Positions 8,442-16,281 of a DNA stretch of 32,417 nucleotides are shown one piece after another (positions within the stretch are counted from its first letter, which is position 1; every line of letters starts with the position of its first letter). The position numbers and the translations under genes are program-made. Source of the stretch: an uncultured Elusimicrobiales bacterium (GTDB lineage: Bacteria; Elusimicrobiota; Elusimicrobia; Elusimicrobiales; Elusimicrobiaceae); NCBI GenBank assembly GCA_944322775.1, contig CALUQA010000055.1, forward strand, positions 1 through 32,417. Reading direction: 5' to 3'. The notes beneath the pieces are model-generated. The model was given only the letters and a program-made list of their open reading frames with translations. It had not been told where the DNA came from and did not search any database.

Positions 8442-9197
8442 TTAGTTGAAGTTGATAATACGGGTGAATTTTTCGGCAATTAAAGCCTGGCCGCCCACCA
8501 AGGCGCCGTCCACATCAGGCTGAGCCATAATTTCGTCCACGTTGGTGTCTTTGACGCTGCCGCCGTACAAAATGCGGGTGGCTTCGGCAAAGTCTTTGCC
8601 GTATTTGTCAGCCAAGAAATGGCGGATAGCCGCGTGCACTTCTTGCGCTTGGTCCGGGGTGGCCGTCTTGCCGGTGCCGATAGCCCACACCGGTTCATAA
8701 GCGATAATCAAGCCTTTGAGCTGTTCGGCAGAGAAACCTTTCAGGCCGTTTTCCAGCTGGGCATTGATGACGGCGATGGTTTCATTGGCTTCGCGCTGGG
8801 CCAAGGTTTCGCCCACGCAGAAGATGATGGTCAAGTTGTGGCGCAAAGCGGCCGCTACTTTTTTGTTCAAAATTTCATCGGTATCACCGAACACGCTGCG
8901 GCGTTCGCTGTGGCCCAAAATGGTGTGCGTGGCACCGGCGTCTTTGGCCTGCACCGGGGAAACGGCGCTGGTAAAAGCACCTTTGTCTTCCCAGTGGACG
9001 TCTTGGGCGGCCACTTCAATGTGGGAGCCTTTGGCCAAGCGGGCCACTTCGGCTAAAGAAGTATAAGAGGGAGCAACAATAATTTCTGCATTGTTTTTGT
9101 TTTCGGCTTTTTTCAAAGCTTCAATCAGCGCGGCAGATTCTGCCAGCGTGTTGTGCATTTTCCAGTTTCCGGCAATAATAGGAGTTCTTTTTGTCAT
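8442..9197 (-). CDS. tpiA: Triose-phosphate isomerase
   Basis: 251 residues, the standard TIM-barrel length. It interconverts dihydroxyacetone phosphate and glyceraldehyde 3-phosphate in glycolysis. All signatures are intact: NWKMH with K13, the electrophilic His in GHSERR (H96), the catalytic Glu in YEPVWAIGTG (E168) and the phosphate-binding YGGSV. AGAGG lies eight bases before the ATG. It is the first gene of the long minus-strand run through deoC, the AAA+ gene, the two lipoproteins, comM, dprA and topA. A promoter candidate sits about 63-90 bases upstream of the ATG. Confidence 0.97.
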   Translation of the reverse strand: MTKRTPIIAGNWKMHNTLAESAALIEALKKAENKNNAEIIVAPSYTSLAEVARLAKGSHIEVAAQDVHWEDKGAFTSAVSPVQAKDAGATHTILGHSERRSVFGDTDEILNKKVAAALRHNLTIIFCVGETLAQREANETIAVINAQLENGLKGFSAEQLKGLIIAYEPVWAIGTGKTATPDQAQEVHAAIRHFLADKYGKDFAEATRILYGGSVKDTNVDEIMAQPDVDGALVGGQALIAEKFTRIINFN

Positions 9198-9259
9198 TTC
9201 TTTTTCCTCTTTATAAATTGAAATACGTTTGCCGTCCTGCGATAAGGCGGCCTATATAG

Positions 9260-9288
9260 ATAGTATCATAAAAAACAGGGTTTTTAAA
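9260..9288 (-). promoter_or_regulatory. Promoter candidate for the tpiA-to-topA operon
   Basis: On the minus strand this reads TTTAAA, 17 bases, TACTAT, with TGA directly before the -10 (an extended -10, TGnTACTAT). It lies between the terminator of the upstream transporter gene and tpiA, where a new transcription start is needed. The -35 matches the consensus weakly, so the extended -10 carries most of the support. Confidence 0.5.
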
Positions 9289-9361
9289 GAGGGGAAAACG
9301 TATTTTTATGCTTTTGAGGGCTAACCAAAAGGCAGATACTGTGTTCCGGAAAATTTCCCAT

Positions 9362-9389
9362 AAAAAAACCCCCGCTTAGGGCGGGGGTT
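9362..9389 (-). terminator. Rho-independent terminator after the POT transporter gene
   Basis: The stem is CCCCCGC (9369-9375) against GCGGGGG (9381-9387) with a 5-nt loop, extended by two A-T pairs. On the minus strand it is followed by a run of T (the A run at 9362-9368). It starts 17 bases past the transporter stop codon and separates that unit from tpiA. Confidence 0.92.
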
Positions 9390-9405
9390 AACAAAGAAAG
9401 CTTTG

Positions 9406-10794
9406 TTATTTGACTCCGTGCATCCAGTGTTTGATTTTGCCGGCCATAATCCACATAATGATACCGAAGAGAATGGACCCGGCCGCCGGAACGGAGAACA
9501 GGGTGGTAAGGCTCCAGGATTCGTAGTAGCTGGCCAACCAACCGGCAAGCAGGTTACCAAAGAAGCTGGCCGCCAACCATACACCCATGAGCATGGACAT
9601 AAACTTGGCCGGAGCCAATTTGGAAACCATGGACAAGCCCACAGGGGACAAGCACAGTTCACCCATGGTGCAGAACATATACGTGAGCACCAGCCAAATG
9701 GCGCTTACCGGGCCGCTGGAAGCATACAGGCTGGCCGCAATGACGATGGCCACAAAGCCCAGACCTTGCAGGAACAAGCCCCAGCCAAACTTGGTGGGAA
9801 TGGTCGGGTTTTTGTCACCCAGGCGGATCCACAGTTTAGCAAACAACGGCGCAAACAACACCACAAAAATGGGGTTGACGGCCTGGAAGTAAGAGGCTTT
9901 CAGCGTCACTTCACCGATAAACGGCAACACCGGGGTTAAGTTCGTGGCTTCTTTAGCAAAGAAGTTTAACGAAGTGCCGGCCTGTTCAAAGAACGCGAAG
10001 AAGAAAATAGCAAAGAATACAAACGTAAAGATGGCTTTAATCTTATCCCATTCTTCGGAGGTTAAGGGTTTGTTGGCTTCTTCGGCGCGGGCTTTTTCGG
10101 TGGCGTCGTTAGCCAAGTCGGTGCCTTTGGTCACCGGGTGCAAGCCGATGTGGCCCAAATATTTGTTCTGGGAAACCAAATACCAGATTAAACCGATTAC
10201 CATACCGGTACCGGCAGCCATAAAACCGTATTTCCATTTATAGGCTTCCATTGCATTAAGCGGGTCGTGCGGTTCACCGAAGAAACCACATACGAACGGG
10301 GCGATAAACGCACCCAGGTTGATGCCCATATAGAAAATGGTAAAACCACCGTCTCTTCTGGGATCGTTGGGTTCATAAAGTTCGCCGACAATGCTGGAGA
10401 TGTTCGGTTTAAAGAAACCGTTTCCGATTACGATCAGCGTCAAGCCGGTGGCCAAGGCCACAACAGGCGAGATGATTTCGTAAGAGGCCAGCGTAAACTG
10501 CCCCAAAGCCATTAAAATGGCCCCAATGGTAATAGAATGGCGTTTGCCGATGTATCTATCGGCCAAGTAGCCGCCCAGCACCGGGGTCAAATAGACCAGG
10601 GCGGTAAACATACCATAAATTTTGCTGGAAGTGGCTTTGCTGAAACCGATGACACTGCTGATCATGAATAATGCCAGCAACGCACGCATACCATAGTAGT
10701 TGAAACGTTCCCACATTTCGACCATAAAAAGCATATACAATGCTTTAGGCTGGCCTTTTTTGGTTACGTTGTGTTTCACTTCTTCATCAGTCAT
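9406..10794 (-). CDS. POT/PTR-family proton-dependent di/tripeptide transporter
   Basis: 462 residues with about 12-14 hydrophobic segments, an inner-membrane MFS protein. The first helix carries the POT signature ExxER (E26, E29, R30 in EMWERFNYYG), which couples proton movement to peptide uptake. The loop GGYLADRYIGKRHSITIG is the MFS motif of the family, and FFKPNISSIVGELY with the following FTIFYMGINLGAF matches the PTR2 signature region. It resembles DtpT-type transporters. GAAGGAG precedes the ATG by six bases. It lies 71 nt after the zinc-ribbon gene; a TAAAAT with GTCACA 16 bases upstream in that gap is a weak promoter candidate. It ends in its own terminator. Peptide uptake suits an amino-acid-fermenting lifestyle, which is an inference. 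Confidence 0.92.
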   Translation of the reverse strand: MTDEEVKHNVTKKGQPKALYMLFMVEMWERFNYYGMRALLALFMISSVIGFSKATSSKIYGMFTALVYLTPVLGGYLADRYIGKRHSITIGAILMALGQFTLASYEIISPVVALATGLTLIVIGNGFFKPNISSIVGELYEPNDPRRDGGFTIFYMGINLGAFIAPFVCGFFGEPHDPLNAMEAYKWKYGFMAAGTGMVIGLIWYLVSQNKYLGHIGLHPVTKGTDLANDATEKARAEEANKPLTSEEWDKIKAIFTFVFFAIFFFAFFEQAGTSLNFFAKEATNLTPVLPFIGEVTLKASYFQAVNPIFVVLFAPLFAKLWIRLGDKNPTIPTKFGWGLFLQGLGFVAIVIAASLYASSGPVSAIWLVLTYMFCTMGELCLSPVGLSMVSKLAPAKFMSMLMGVWLAASFFGNLLAGWLASYYESWSLTTLFSVPAAGSILFGIIMWIMAGKIKHWMHGVK

Positions 10795-10865
10795 TTATTT
10801 CTCCTTCGGTTTTACAAGGGTACCCTATATTTTACAAAAAACAGAAGGAATGTGACGCAAAAATT

Positions 10866-11171
10866 TTACAGACCGGCGGGTAAAACGTATTGGAAAGCTT
10901 CCTGCATGAGAAGAAAAGAGCGGTATAGCGTATAGGCAAAATAAGCCGAAAACAACACAATGCCCGCCGTCCAACACCATTTGGACGTCAGGCTTAATTT
11001 GTGGGAAAGCCACACCGTAATTAAAGAAAACGGCCCCACAATCAGCGTCAGCAGCAGTATGCCGCCGTGGTCATACCAAAACCCCATGCGCGGCAAAAGC
11101 GGCTTGCCGCAGTGGCGGCAATAGCAATCGGTTTCTTCTACGGGGCGGCGGCAGCGCGGGCAGGCGGTCAT
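10866..11171 (-). CDS. Small zinc-ribbon membrane protein
   Basis: 101 residues. The N-terminus holds a zinc ribbon with two CxxC pairs (C4/C7 and C18/C21 within CPRCRRPVEETDCYCRHC). Two strongly hydrophobic segments follow (about 32-55 and 65-90), so it is probably an inner-membrane protein with the ribbon in the cytoplasm. The ATG shares one base with the stop of the upstream RelA/SpoT gene (TGATG), and GAGGAG lies ten bases before it. I do not recognise a specific family; zinc-ribbon plus transmembrane proteins of this size are generally uncharacterised. Coupling to the short alarmone enzyme gene is the only functional clue. Confidence 0.7.
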   Translation of the reverse strand: MTACPRCRRPVEETDCYCRHCGKPLLPRMGFWYDHGGILLLTLIVGPFSLITVWLSHKLSLTSKWCWTAGIVLFSAYFAYTLYRSFLLMQEAFQYVLPAGL

Positions 11172-12613
11172 CAGATGTCTTCTCCTCTGCTGCGCAGGGC
11201 GCGTTTAATGCGGCTGCGGGCATTGGCGGTCTTGGCAAATTCCAGCCAGTCACGCTTGGGTGCGGCGTTCTTTTTGGTAATTACTTCGCACACGTCGCCG
11301 GTTTTAAACACATAGTCCATGCTGACCATGCGGTTGTTTACTTTGGCGCCCATATAATGGTCGCCGATGTCGGTGTGAATGGCATAAGCAAAATCAATGG
11401 GGGTGGAGCCTTCCGGCAACGGTTTTACGTCAGCGTGCGGGGTAAACACAAACACCTGCTGCAGGTTAATGTCGGTTTGAAAGCCTTCCAAAAATTCACG
11501 CGGGGCGGTCAAATCGCGCTGCCATTCAATCCACTGGCGTATCCAGTTTATTTTTTCGTCAAAGTTTTTGTCTTTTTTGCCCGCACCCAGTTTATACCTC
11601 CAGTGTGCGGCGATACCGTATTCGCAGGTGCGGTGCATTTCTTCGGTGCGGATTTGTATTTCCACAATGTCGCCCGTGGGCACCAATACGGTGGTGTGTA
11701 TGCTTTGGTACATGTTGGATTTGGGGGTGGCAATATAGTCGGTAAACGTGCCAGCCAGCGGTTTAAAGCGGGAGTGGACAATGCCCAACGCTTTATAGCA
11801 GTCGGCCACTGTTTTGGTAATAATGCGCACGCCCAAAGAGTCCTGTATTTCGGCAAAGGTTAAATGCTGTTTTTGCATTTTGCGGTAAATGGAGTAATAG
11901 TTTTTGGCGCGCGAAAGTAGGCGGTATTCAAGCCCTTCTTCTTTTAAGGCCGGCTCCAACATTTTTTTAAAAGCGCTTAAGGTGGCTTCGCGGTCGGCGG
12001 TGCGTTTTTCCACCTGTTTGACCAGGTCTTTAAATTCTTCGGGGTGCAAATATTTGAAGGCTAAATATTCCAGCTCGGTTTTGATGGTAAACATGCCCAA
12101 ACGTTGGGCCAAAGGGGCATAAAGGGTGATGGTTTCGTAGGATTTAAATTTTTGTTTTTCCGCCGGCATCACGTCCATGGTGCGCATGTTGTGGGTACGG
12201 TCGGCCAGTTTGATTAAAATAACGCGTACGTCTTCGGCCACGGCAATAAGCATTTTGCGCCAGTTTTCCACGGTTTCCTCATCGGTGGAGGAAAATTTTA
12301 AGTCGCTTATTTTCGTGACTCCTTGCACCATGTGGGCCACGTCTTTGTTGAACTCTCTTTTTAAATCTTCCGCCGTTACGCCGGTGTCTTCCACCGTGTC
12401 GTGCAGCAGGCCGGCGCAAATGGTTTCTTCGTCCATTTTAAAATCCAGCAAAATTTGCGCCACGGCACAGCAGTGGTTAAAATAGGGTTCGCCGGTTTCG
12501 CGTTTTTGGTCTTTATGGGCGTTTTGGGCAAAACGGTAGGCCTTTTCCAACATGGTGGTGTCGGCATTGGGGTTATATTCTTTAAATTGCGCTACCAGTT
12601 CACTCAGTTCCAT
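11171..12613 (-). CDS. Short bifunctional RelA/SpoT-type (p)ppGpp synthetase/hydrolase
   Basis: 480 residues, against roughly 700-750 for usual long RSH proteins. The HD hydrolase domain keeps its metal ligands (H47, HDTVED at 71-76, D138 in IKLADRTHN). The synthetase domain keeps RAKNYYSIYRKM (235-246), D258 before GVRII, the base-stacking loop DYIATPKSNMYQSIHTTV and E319 in VEIQIRT. Both activities therefore look possible. A TGS domain follows (about 387-448, VFVFTPHADVKPLP onward). The protein stops soon after KTANARSRIKRALR, with no helical, zinc-finger or ACT domain. It makes or degrades the stringent-response alarmone in the cytoplasm. It lies 3 nt after lpxB and overlaps the zinc-ribbon gene. 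The shortening looks natural, since no ACT-like remnant follows. Confidence 0.93.
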   Translation of the reverse strand: MELSELVAQFKEYNPNADTTMLEKAYRFAQNAHKDQKRETGEPYFNHCCAVAQILLDFKMDEETICAGLLHDTVEDTGVTAEDLKREFNKDVAHMVQGVTKISDLKFSSTDEETVENWRKMLIAVAEDVRVILIKLADRTHNMRTMDVMPAEKQKFKSYETITLYAPLAQRLGMFTIKTELEYLAFKYLHPEEFKDLVKQVEKRTADREATLSAFKKMLEPALKEEGLEYRLLSRAKNYYSIYRKMQKQHLTFAEIQDSLGVRIITKTVADCYKALGIVHSRFKPLAGTFTDYIATPKSNMYQSIHTTVLVPTGDIVEIQIRTEEMHRTCEYGIAAHWRYKLGAGKKDKNFDEKINWIRQWIEWQRDLTAPREFLEGFQTDINLQQVFVFTPHADVKPLPEGSTPIDFAYAIHTDIGDHYMGAKVNNRMVSMDYVFKTGDVCEVITKKNAAPKRDWLEFAKTANARSRIKRALRSRGEDI

Positions 12614-12616
12614 AGG

Positions 12617-13771
12617 CTATTTTTGAGAAAGATCCTGTAAAATTTCTTTGGCGGCCCGTTCGGCCACGCCTTTTTGCCCCAAAGAGGCACGCAGCGTCAG
12701 CAGTTCGGCGCGCTGGGCAGCCAGTTTGGACGGGTTTTGAAACATGGACATCGTTTCGGCCGCCAGGGCGCGGGCCGTGCAGTCACCCTGGATAAGTTCT
12801 TTGACCACCGGCTTGTTGGCCAGCAAGTTTACCAAAGAAATATAGGGCACTTTAATGACGGCCTTGGCAATTTGATAGGTGGGCCAGAAAAGTTTATAGG
12901 CTACCACCATCGGCACGCCCAGCAGGGCATTTTCCAGCGTGGCCGTGCCGGAGCAGGCCAGCAAAAAGTCCATTTGGCTGCGGATTTCGTAATTTTTGTC
13001 TTTTACGATATGAAAATTGGGGTGCGGGACCTCGCCGATTAAGTCCAAAATAATTTTCTCGTCACGGTCCGGCAGCAGGAATAAATAGGCCTGCGTGTTT
13101 GGAAATTCTTTGAGCACTTGTTTAAAGGCCTGATAGAATACCGGCGTTAAACGTTTGATTTCGCCCATGCGGCTGCCGGGCAATATGCCCAGCTTCCAGG
13201 CTTTGTTTTTGTCGGGGGACGGGTCCACCGTATAAGGGCGCGGGGCGGGCATGATGTCCAAAAGCGGGTTGCCCAAAAACACGGCATTTCCGCCAAATTT
13301 TTTGTGGAAAGCCGGTTCAAAAGGATAGATGACAAACATTTTTTTGGTCAGCCGTGCCAACTGTTTTGCGCGGTATTGGCGGCTGGCCCACACTTGCGGG
13401 GTAACGTAATAGTAAGCCGGTATGCCGCGGTGCGCGGCCATGCCCAGCACCTGATGGTTAAACCCGTAAAAATCCACCACGATAAGCGCCGACGGATTTT
13501 GCGTTTCCATATAGGCGCGTATTTTTTTAATCAGTTCCAGCCACAGCGGCATTTTTTTAAGCGGCTCAATAAAACCGCTGGCCCCTTGGCTGGCCAAATC
13601 GTACATAAAAACATCGGCCTGTTTTTCCATCAGTTTGCCGCCTATGGCCGTAATGCGCACGTCCGGGTCGGCCTTTTTGAGTTCTTTTATCAAGTTGGCG
13701 GCATGCAAATCGCCCGATACGTCACCGGCGACAATCAAAATGTTTTTGACAAGGGGGGTAACGGTTGCCAT
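12617..13771 (-). CDS. lpxB: Lipid A disaccharide synthase
   Basis: 384 residues, a normal LpxB length. It condenses UDP-2,3-diacylglucosamine with lipid X at the inner face of the inner membrane to form the lipid A disaccharide (GT19). Motifs visible in order are IVAGDVSGDLHAANLI, VVDFYGFNHQ, YYYVTPQVWASRQYRAKQL, YPFEPAFHKKFG, FLGNPLLD, LGILPGSRMGEIKRL and CSGTATLENALLGVPMVVAY. AGGA is suitably placed before the ATG. It lies 2 nt after the Gfo/Idh/MocA gene and 3 nt before the RelA/SpoT gene, so all three are probably co-transcribed. Its substrate comes from LpxI, encoded about 3.5 kb away in the other lpx block. Confidence 0.96.
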   Translation of the reverse strand: MATVTPLVKNILIVAGDVSGDLHAANLIKELKKADPDVRITAIGGKLMEKQADVFMYDLASQGASGFIEPLKKMPLWLELIKKIRAYMETQNPSALIVVDFYGFNHQVLGMAAHRGIPAYYYVTPQVWASRQYRAKQLARLTKKMFVIYPFEPAFHKKFGGNAVFLGNPLLDIMPAPRPYTVDPSPDKNKAWKLGILPGSRMGEIKRLTPVFYQAFKQVLKEFPNTQAYLFLLPDRDEKIILDLIGEVPHPNFHIVKDKNYEIRSQMDFLLACSGTATLENALLGVPMVVAYKLFWPTYQIAKAVIKVPYISLVNLLANKPVVKELIQGDCTARALAAETMSMFQNPSKLAAQRAELLTLRASLGQKGVAERAAKEILQDLSQK

Positions 13772-13773
13772 AA

Positions 13774-14835
13774 TTATTTATCCTTTTTCAGCTGGCCCAA
13801 GGTTTCGTCCAGCACGATTTGCGCGGCTTTGGCTACGTCGTGCACTACTTGGAAGGGCTTAGGCGTATGCAAGTGCCCCGTTTTGGGAATGTCGTAGCGG
13901 TTGATTTGTTCGGTAATGCGCAAGGCCAGCTCCAGCGCTTTGCTGCCCTTTTCCCCGCTGGGAGCAGGGGTTTTGTTGGTTTTAATACAGTCTATAAAAT
14001 GCAAAATTTCCGCCGTAATGGGCAGTTGTTTTTCCACGGGGGGATAAATGACCGTCAAATCCTGCATGGAAGAGATGACGGGTTTTTCTTTCTTGTAAAT
14101 TTTTACCCGCGCATTCATAAAATCTACGGAAACATACGCGTCTTTTTGGAACAAATGCATAAAGCGGGCACGTTCAAAGCTGGCGCGGCTGGCGGTTAAA
14201 TCGGCCAAGGCGCCGTTGGCAAAACGAATGCGCACATTGGCAATGTCTTCATGTTGGGAAAATACGCTCAGCCCCGTGGCGTCAATGCTTTCCACTTCGC
14301 TGGGCACCAACGTCAGCAGCAGGTCAATATCGTGGATCATCAAATCCAGCACCACCCCGATGTTGGACATGCGCGCATCATAAGGCCCCAGGCGGTTCAT
14401 GGTGATAAATTTGGGGTCTTCTATGTATTTTGTGGCAGCCACTACGGCCGGGTTAAAACGTTCCACATGGCCCACCTGCAAAACAAGGTTGTGCAGCTTG
14501 GCGGTGCGGATTAAATCGCGCGCTTGGTCTAAGGTGGTGGCAATGGGTTTTTCCACCAGGGTATGCACGCCGTGTTCCAGGCAGTACATGCCAATTTCGT
14601 GGTGCAAATGCGTCGGCGCGGCCACAATGACGGCGTCCACCTGGCCCACCAGCTCTTCCATTTTGGAGTACGGCGTGGCATTGTATTGCCAGGCCAGCTT
14701 TTGGGCCCGCATTAAGTCCGGGTCGCATACGCCGACTAAGCTAACGCCTTTCATCTTGGATAAAGTACGTGTGTGAAAAGTGCCTATTTTCCCGGCGCCG
14801 ATGACGCCGAATTTCAGGGTGTCTGCATTTGCCAT
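13774..14835 (-). CDS. Gfo/Idh/MocA-family NAD(P)-dependent oxidoreductase
   Basis: 353 residues, a usual length. The N-terminal Rossmann domain has GVIGAGKIGTFHTRTL (10-25), and the EKP motif lies at 95-97. The catalytic-site stretch DLMIHDID (about 164-171) keeps the His/Asp pair common in the family. It acts on an unidentified, probably nucleotide-sugar, substrate. Its place directly before lpxB suggests an envelope role. GnnA, which oxidises UDP-GlcNAc before transamination for 3-amino lipid A, belongs to this family and often sits beside lpxA/lpxB. No GnnB-like aminotransferase is in the window, so GnnA activity is only a possibility. GAGG precedes the ATG by nine bases. It is the first gene of the minus-strand unit Gfo-lpxB-rel-zinc ribbon. 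Confidence 0.88.
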   Translation of the reverse strand: MANADTLKFGVIGAGKIGTFHTRTLSKMKGVSLVGVCDPDLMRAQKLAWQYNATPYSKMEELVGQVDAVIVAAPTHLHHEIGMYCLEHGVHTLVEKPIATTLDQARDLIRTAKLHNLVLQVGHVERFNPAVVAATKYIEDPKFITMNRLGPYDARMSNIGVVLDLMIHDIDLLLTLVPSEVESIDATGLSVFSQHEDIANVRIRFANGALADLTASRASFERARFMHLFQKDAYVSVDFMNARVKIYKKEKPVISSMQDLTVIYPPVEKQLPITAEILHFIDCIKTNKTPAPSGEKGSKALELALRITEQINRYDIPKTGHLHTPKPFQVVHDVAKAAQIVLDETLGQLKKDK

Positions 14836-14861
14836 GTGAAAGTACCTCGCTGTATTTATTT

Positions 14862-14870
14862 ATTATATCA
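14862..14870 (-). promoter_or_regulatory. Extended -10 promoter for the Gfo-lpxB-rel unit
   Basis: The minus strand reads TGATATAAT, a perfect extended -10, 26 bases before the oxidoreductase ATG. The upstream -35 region is poor (TATTGC at 17 bases, or TTGCCC at 15), as is usual for extended -10 promoters. It faces away from the ndk promoter in the same 127-bp divergent gap. Confidence 0.65.
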
Positions 14871-14927
14871 TATGGGCGGCGCGGGCAATACACGGGTTTT
14901 GCCGGGCCAAAGGGTGGACTTTTTAGG

Positions 14928-14933
14928 TATAAT
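14928..14933 (+). promoter_or_regulatory. -10 element for ndk
   Basis: A consensus TATAAT lies 29 bases before the ndk ATG, in the divergent gap with the oxidoreductase gene. No convincing -35 is seen 16-18 bases upstream. Confidence 0.5.
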
Positions 14934-14962
14934 ATGCGTATATATTTATATAAGGATTTTTT

Positions 14963-15406
14963 ATGGAAAAAACACTTATTTTAATTAAACCCGATGCTAT
15001 ACAAAAACGCCTTACGGGCATTGTGCTGGCCCGCTTTGAAGCCCTGGGACTGGAAATTGCCGGCGCCAAAGTGGTGCGCGCCAACGAAGCGCTTCTGCGC
15101 GAGCATTACGCCAATTTAAAAGGCAGCCCGTTTTTGGAAGGCGTGCTTAAATTTATGATGGGCGACTATAACAATTTGCCCGACCACCGCATTTACGCTT
15201 TTGTACTGCGCGGGGAAAACGCCGTGGCGCGCGTGCGCGCCGCTTTGGGCGCCACCAACCCCGAAAAAGCCGAACCCTGGACGCTGCGCGGCCAGTTTGG
15301 CTGCATTAAAGACGGTGTTATGCAAAACGCCGTTCATGCTTCCGGCACGGTGCCCGAAGCCGAGCGGGAAATTGCCCTGTGGTTTAAACCGGAAGAAGTG
15401 CTGTGA
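14963..15406 (+). CDS. ndk: Nucleoside diphosphate kinase
   Basis: 147 residues, a normal NDK length. The enzyme transfers the terminal phosphate from ATP to nucleoside diphosphates through a phosphohistidine. MEKTLILIKPDAIQKRLTG opens the ferredoxin-like fold, GATNPEKAEPWTLRG is the nucleotide-binding stretch and the phosphorylated His is H125 in NAVHASGT. Two usual positions differ: the common HxSDS reads HASGT, and the usual RGDFG reads RGQFG. The sequence is therefore a somewhat divergent but probably active NDK. AAGGA stands before the ATG. It is the first gene of a plus-strand trio; its TGA shares one base with the next ATG. Confidence 0.93.
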   Translation: MEKTLILIKPDAIQKRLTGIVLARFEALGLEIAGAKVVRANEALLREHYANLKGSPFLEGVLKFMMGDYNNLPDHRIYAFVLRGENAVARVRAALGATNPEKAEPWTLRGQFGCIKDGVMQNAVHASGTVPEAEREIALWFKPEEVL

Positions 15407-16245
15407 TGAAAAAATACGCTTTGCTTTTTTTAGCTTTTGCCGCCGCCCCGCTGTTGTGGGGACAGGTGACCGGGGACACCGTCAACTTTCAAACCCAGGA
15501 CGGGTGGAATATCGCCGGGGTGTATCAGCCGGCGGGCAGCACCGGCAAGGTGGTGCTTTTGCTGCATGATATCGGCAAAGGCAAGCACGAGTTTAAAACC
15601 TTTTCCGGCAAACTAAAAGACAATGGCTTTGGCTATTTGGCCATTGATTTGCGCGGGCACGGGCAAAGCGTCAATAAAGGCGAATATAAAGACTTTGCCA
15701 AAGAAGGCGTAGATAACGACTTTAATAAAATGACGCGCGACGTGGACGCGGCCGTCAATTTTTTAAATAAAAAAGGCGTCAGCGAAGAAAACATCATTTT
15801 TGTGGGCGCCGGTATGGGCGCCAATGTGGCCGCCAAAGCGGCCAGCATGTGGCCCGGCATTGGCGGCGTGGCACTGATTACGCCGGTGACCAACTTTAGA
15901 GACGTGCTCACCATACCTGCTTTACGGGTGTATAAGGGGAATGTTTTTATTGCCGCTGCGGCAGATGACAAAAAGACGTTTTTGGAAGCCAGCCTGCTGC
16001 GCAACGTGGCTTTTTTAAGTTCAGGAGAAGGCAAAGTGGTGTTTGCCACCGCCTATGACCAGGCCGGGCATAATTTGCTGGACCGTTGGGTAACGCCGGA
16101 GCTCATTGAATGGCTGCTGGTGCCCAACCGCCCGGAAATAAAACCCGATATTCCGCCTGCTCCTGCCGAAGATCCTTACGGCACCTATGTGCCGGTGGAG
16201 CCTTCTTCTACCGAAGATGCCCTTGTTCCTTCGGTGTTGATGTAA
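15406..16245 (+). CDS. Exported alpha/beta-hydrolase-like protein lacking the nucleophile Ser
   Basis: 279 residues, counted from the ATG that overlaps the ndk stop (TGATG); a GTG one codon earlier is less likely. The signal peptide is MKKYALLFLAFAAAPLLWGQ. The fold follows the serine-hydrolase plan: VVLLLHDIGKGKHEF near the oxyanion loop, YLAIDLRGHGQS, then the nucleophile elbow VGAGMGAN, an Asp-containing AAADDKKTF and the His in QAGHNLL. At the elbow the usual GxSxG is G134-A-G136-M-G138, so the catalytic Ser is a Gly (codon GGT). It may be a non-catalytic binding protein in the periplasm. A Pro-rich tail (about 235-279) follows the fold. It is co-transcribed with ndk and the GH3-like gene. 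The substrate is unknown. Confidence 0.8.
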   Translation: MKKYALLFLAFAAAPLLWGQVTGDTVNFQTQDGWNIAGVYQPAGSTGKVVLLLHDIGKGKHEFKTFSGKLKDNGFGYLAIDLRGHGQSVNKGEYKDFAKEGVDNDFNKMTRDVDAAVNFLNKKGVSEENIIFVGAGMGANVAAKAASMWPGIGGVALITPVTNFRDVLTIPALRVYKGNVFIAAAADDKKTFLEASLLRNVAFLSSGEGKVVFATAYDQAGHNLLDRWVTPELIEWLLVPNRPEIKPDIPPAPAEDPYGTYVPVEPSSTEDALVPSVLM

Positions 16246-16281
16246 TTAATCAGGCGCTTTGTATTTGCGCCGGGAGCGCGT

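Noticed and set aside
11171..12613. Frameshifted full-length RelA/SpoT.
   Set aside because: The following sequence encodes a zinc-ribbon membrane protein and shows no ACT-like remnant in any frame I examined.
15403..15408. GTG start one codon before the ATG of the hydrolase-like gene.
   Set aside because: The ATG overlapping the ndk stop (TGATG) is the standard coupling arrangement seen repeatedly here.
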